Part shown: in pieces, positions 5,245-7,500 of the stretch
How the letters are laid out: each line of letters opens with the position of its first letter
How positions within the stretch are numbered: position 1 is the first letter of the stretch
From: Pseudomonadota bacterium
GTDB taxonomy: Bacteria; Pseudomonadota; Gammaproteobacteria; Burkholderiales; Burkholderiaceae_B
DNA: 7,500 nucleotides
Direction: 5' to 3'
NCBI GenBank assembly: GCA_023427945.1
Contig: JAEYZR010000203.1
Location: 1 to 7,500, forward strand
Notes under the pieces: model-generated
Told to the model about the DNA's origin: nothing
Seen by the model: only the letters and a program-made list of their open reading frames with translations
Database searches by the model: none
Position numbers and translations under genes: made by a program

Positions 5245-6201
5245 ATGAGTCGTTATACAAAGTTGTTGGCGATCATCCTGGTGGTGCTGGCGGCCATTCT
5301 GGGATTTGTCGCCTACCGTCTGGCGGTCGCACCCAAACCGGTGGTGCCTGCACCGGTCGCAGTCGAGAGCCGGCCGGCCGAAGTGCACCGGCCCAGATTC
5401 GATGTGGTGGTGGCGGCGTCCGCTGTCGCTGCGGGCACGCCGCTGAAGGCTAGTGACCTGACCGTCGCGCAGTGGCCAGTGCGTCTGGAACAGGGCTACG
5501 AGAGCCCGGAAAAACTGATTGGCTCTTCACTGCGCAGGGACATTCTTGCGGGCCAGCCGGTCACCTCCGATGCGCTCATGTCCGGCCTGGCCAGACACCT
5601 GGAGCCGGGGCAGCGTGCCGTGGCGATCGGCATTGATGAAGTCATCGGTGGTGCCAATCAGATGGCGCCTGGCGATTACGTCGATGTGTTCTTCCTGCTG
5701 GACAAGAAAGATGAGGTCTCCGGCACGCAGTCCAGGTTGCTGCAGTCGCGCCTGCGGGTGCTCACCTATGGTGAGAAATCCATCGACGGTCCTACGCCTG
5801 ATGAGGAGAAAGCCAATGCCAGCGGCAATCGCGGTGCGCGCCAGGTGCCCCGCACGGCAACGCTTGCCGTGCCACTGGAACAGGTAAACGAATTATTGCT
5901 GGCCTCGCGTACAGGTCGTCTGCAACTGGCCTTGCGATCGCCTGAAGACGATGCGCTCGTTGATCGCACGCTGTTCGCCGAGCGCCAGCCCGTACTGGCC
6001 GGCCGGCCCGGACTGACTCCGGAGCAGAAAGCCGAACTCGAACTTGCCGACAACAAGGCTTTTGCGGGCGACAGTCTGGTGCAGTTGTCCAGCGTCGTGA
6101 CGCCAGCGGCGTCCGCGCCGGCCCCACGCGCCCCCTCTGGTGGTGGCGGCCATGCAATCCAGATCTGGCGTGCGGGCAAGCCCGAAGTCATGCGCTATTA
6201 A
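5245..6201 (+). CDS. cpaB: Tad pilus assembly protein RcpC/CpaB
   Basis: The 318-residue protein starts with one N-terminal membrane anchor (about 6-28), followed by a Pro/Ala/Val-rich linker. A SAF-type domain comes next (about 53-115, with VVVAASAVAAGTPLKASDL), then the RcpC/CpaB domain (about 118-250, including PGQRAVAIGIDEVIGGANQMAPGDYVDV split over two motifs, PGQRAVAI and PGDYVDVFFLL). SAF domains of this family resemble those of FlgA, and the protein is thought to sit in the periplasm and help the RcpA secretin assemble or attach to peptidoglycan. A Ser/Pro/Gly-rich stretch (about 286-303) precedes a short conserved-looking tail, AIQIWRAGKPEV. ATG 5245 follows AGGAG (5230-5234) by 10 bases, 13 bases after the previous stop. 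It is in the tad operon with rcpA 33 bases downstream. Length is normal for the family. Confidence 0.94.
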   Translation: MSRYTKLLAIILVVLAAILGFVAYRLAVAPKPVVPAPVAVESRPAEVHRPRFDVVVAASAVAAGTPLKASDLTVAQWPVRLEQGYESPEKLIGSSLRRDILAGQPVTSDALMSGLARHLEPGQRAVAIGIDEVIGGANQMAPGDYVDVFFLLDKKDEVSGTQSRLLQSRLRVLTYGEKSIDGPTPDEEKANASGNRGARQVPRTATLAVPLEQVNELLLASRTGRLQLALRSPEDDALVDRTLFAERQPVLAGRPGLTPEQKAELELADNKAFAGDSLVQLSSVVTPAASAPAPRAPSGGGGHAIQIWRAGKPEVMRY

Positions 6202-6234
6202 ACATATCAACGACCAGTGATCAGAGAAACAGCA

Positions 6235-7500
6235 ATGAAACCCTTTAATGCAAATCGTTTGGTCTGTGGGATCAGCCTGGCGCTGGGCACGGTGTCTGCC
6301 GCCATGGCGCAGCCGACCCAGTCATCGATCACTGGCGAGTCACGCCCTGCAACCGCGACCCTGACACCCGTCGAACCGGCCCCCACGCGAGTCGCCCAAC
6401 GCAGTGCTCCCGGCCAGGCCCCAGCCAGATCGCGGGCTGTTCAGGAGCTGGCGTTGCCGGTCAATGGCCAGGTTGCCTTGACGCTTTCGGGCTCGCCCGT
6501 ACGTGTCTCAGTCGCCGATCCCGCAGTGGCCGATGTGCAGGTTCTGCCGCCTACAGGTGGCACCCGTGGCGAAGTGCTGCTGCTGGGTAGACAGGCTGGC
6601 AGCACGCAGGTGCAGGTCTGGTCACGGGGCAATAACACCCCGCAAGTGTGGTCGGTGCGCGTGGTCAGCCAGGCGCAGAACGTGCTCGATGCACGCGGCG
6701 TGGTCACTGGGGTCGTGGCCGATGGCGGTGGGGCAGGCAGGACCGTGCTGAGTGGGCAGGCACCATCGACCATTGGTCATGCGGCTGCCGTGGCGGCAGC
6801 GGGCGGCGCGGATGCCATCGTCGATGCGTCTGTCATCGACGGTCCCGGCGTGGTGCAGGTGGAAGTCAAGGTCGTGGAACTCTCGCGCGGTGCGCTCAAA
6901 CAGGTGGGCGTCAACTTCCGTGCGGGACAGGGCAGTCCATGGGGCGGTGTCACGTCAGTAGGAGGGTCGGCAGGATCTACTGCCGTCGGCAACGGCGTAT
7001 CGGCCGCGCTGGGCAGTGGTTTCAATCTGCTCTATGCCACCCGCAATGTGGGCGTTGCCCTGAATCTGCTGCAGGAAAACGGAATGGCCCGCATGCTGGC
7101 CGAGCCGACTCTGGTTGCGCTTTCCGGGCAAAGCGCGAGTTTTCTGGCCGGGGGCGAAATCCCCGTACCCGAAGCGGGTGGCCTGGGCACGCAGACCGTC
7201 TCCTACAAGCCTTTCGGTATCGGCCTGACCGTGACGCCTACCGTGCTGGCACGCAACCGCATTGCCTTGCGCGTGGCGCCTGAGGCCAGCGAACTGGACT
7301 ACACCAACGGGATCGCCATCACCAGCGGTGAGACGAGTTCGATCATCCCGGCCTTGCGCACGCGCCGCGCCGACACGATGGTCGAGCTGGGGGATGGCGA
7401 AAGCTTCGTGATCAGCGGCCTGGTATCGCGCCAGACCATTTCCTCGGTTCAAAAAGTGCCTCTGCTGGGCGACCTGCCCATCATCGGCGCGTTTTTCCGC
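6235..7500 (+). CDS. cpaC: Tad pilus outer-membrane secretin RcpA/CpaC (3' end outside the window)
   Basis: The frame is open to the right edge with 422 residues seen. A signal peptide is clear: basic start, hydrophobic core, and likely cleavage after AMA at residue 25. A low-complexity Ala/Pro/Thr segment follows, then the pilus-formation N-terminal domain (about 70-145, LPVNGQVALTLSGSPVRVSV) and a BON-like region (about 150-205) that looks short and Gly/Ala-rich. The secretin core starts near 205 (VEVKVVELSRGALKQVGVNF) and shows the typical MLAEPTLVALSGQSASFLAGG and VPLLGDLPIIGAFF motifs. The protein should form the multimeric outer-membrane channel through which the Flp pilus emerges. ATG 6235 is preceded only by a weak purine-rich AGAGAAA. 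By family length perhaps 30-80 residues are missing; the next genes are expected to be tadZ and tadA. Confidence 0.95.
   Translation, partial: MKPFNANRLVCGISLALGTVSAAMAQPTQSSITGESRPATATLTPVEPAPTRVAQRSAPGQAPARSRAVQELALPVNGQVALTLSGSPVRVSVADPAVADVQVLPPTGGTRGEVLLLGRQAGSTQVQVWSRGNNTPQVWSVRVVSQAQNVLDARGVVTGVVADGGGAGRTVLSGQAPSTIGHAAAVAAAGGADAIVDASVIDGPGVVQVEVKVVELSRGALKQVGVNFRAGQGSPWGGVTSVGGSAGSTAVGNGVSAALGSGFNLLYATRNVGVALNLLQENGMARMLAEPTLVALSGQSASFLAGGEIPVPEAGGLGTQTVSYKPFGIGLTVTPTVLARNRIALRVAPEASELDYTNGIAITSGETSSIIPALRTRRADTMVELGDGESFVISGLVSRQTISSVQKVPLLGDLPIIGAFFR

Noticed and set aside
6648..7283. Plus-strand 211-codon open frame inside the secretin gene
   Set aside because: Arg/Gly-rich out-of-frame translation with no motif; the secretin frame is clearly the coding one.
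6955..7452. Minus-strand open frame opposite the secretin core
   Set aside because: Mirrors conserved secretin codons and shows no domain.

Overview
The window looks like a chromosomal segment of a Gram-negative proteobacterium, most likely a betaproteobacterium of the Burkholderiales/Alcaligenaceae kind. That is an inference from the G+C-rich coding style, the gene order flp-tadV-tadE-tadE2-rcpC-rcpA, and the dipeptide-type ABC ATPase; no single base proves the taxon. No mobile-element gene, tRNA, rRNA or CRISPR array is visible.

Layout. (1) Positions 2-946 hold the C-terminal part of a dipeptide/oligopeptide-type ABC ATPase. The residues at the left edge read like the C-terminal tail of a first ATPase half, so the whole protein is probably a fused two-ATPase subunit. 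(2) A perfect 8-bp inverted repeat separates it from a convergent MarR-family regulator on the minus strand (1032-1571). (3) About 1.2 kb (1572-2766) has no convincing gene. Its right half falls to about 35% G+C (104 of 300 bases over 2401-2700, hand count), against about 70% in parts of the pilus genes, and carries an unusual density of small inverted repeats. (4) A free-standing seven-helix MHYT-domain membrane sensor (2767-3561) follows. (5) The first part of a Tad (Flp, type IVc) pilus operon runs to the right edge: Flp pilin, TadV/CpaA prepilin peptidase, two TadE-like minor pseudopilins, RcpC/CpaB, and RcpA/CpaC secretin, which is cut by the window end.

How the genes work together. TadV should cleave the leader peptides of the Flp pilin and the two pseudopilins; all three show a Gly|Xaa cleavage site with Glu at +5. 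Mature Flp polymerises into the adhesive pilus, the pseudopilins assist assembly, RcpA forms the outer-membrane channel, and RcpC supports it in the periplasm. The motor and platform genes (tadZ, tadA, tadB, tadC, tadD) would be expected just right of the window. The MHYT protein is on the same strand directly before the pilin gene, with a hairpin plus a T-rich run between them, so a regulatory link is possible but unproven.

Most worth a second look: the hairpin-rich AT-rich region before the MHYT gene, the lower G+C of the MHYT gene, the about 109-base out-of-frame overlap of tadV and tadE, and the run of three consecutive TTG-initiated genes with weak ribosome-binding sites after a strongly initiated pilin gene. 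I found no gene set here that I would call a new system; the machinery is a recognisable Tad pilus locus.
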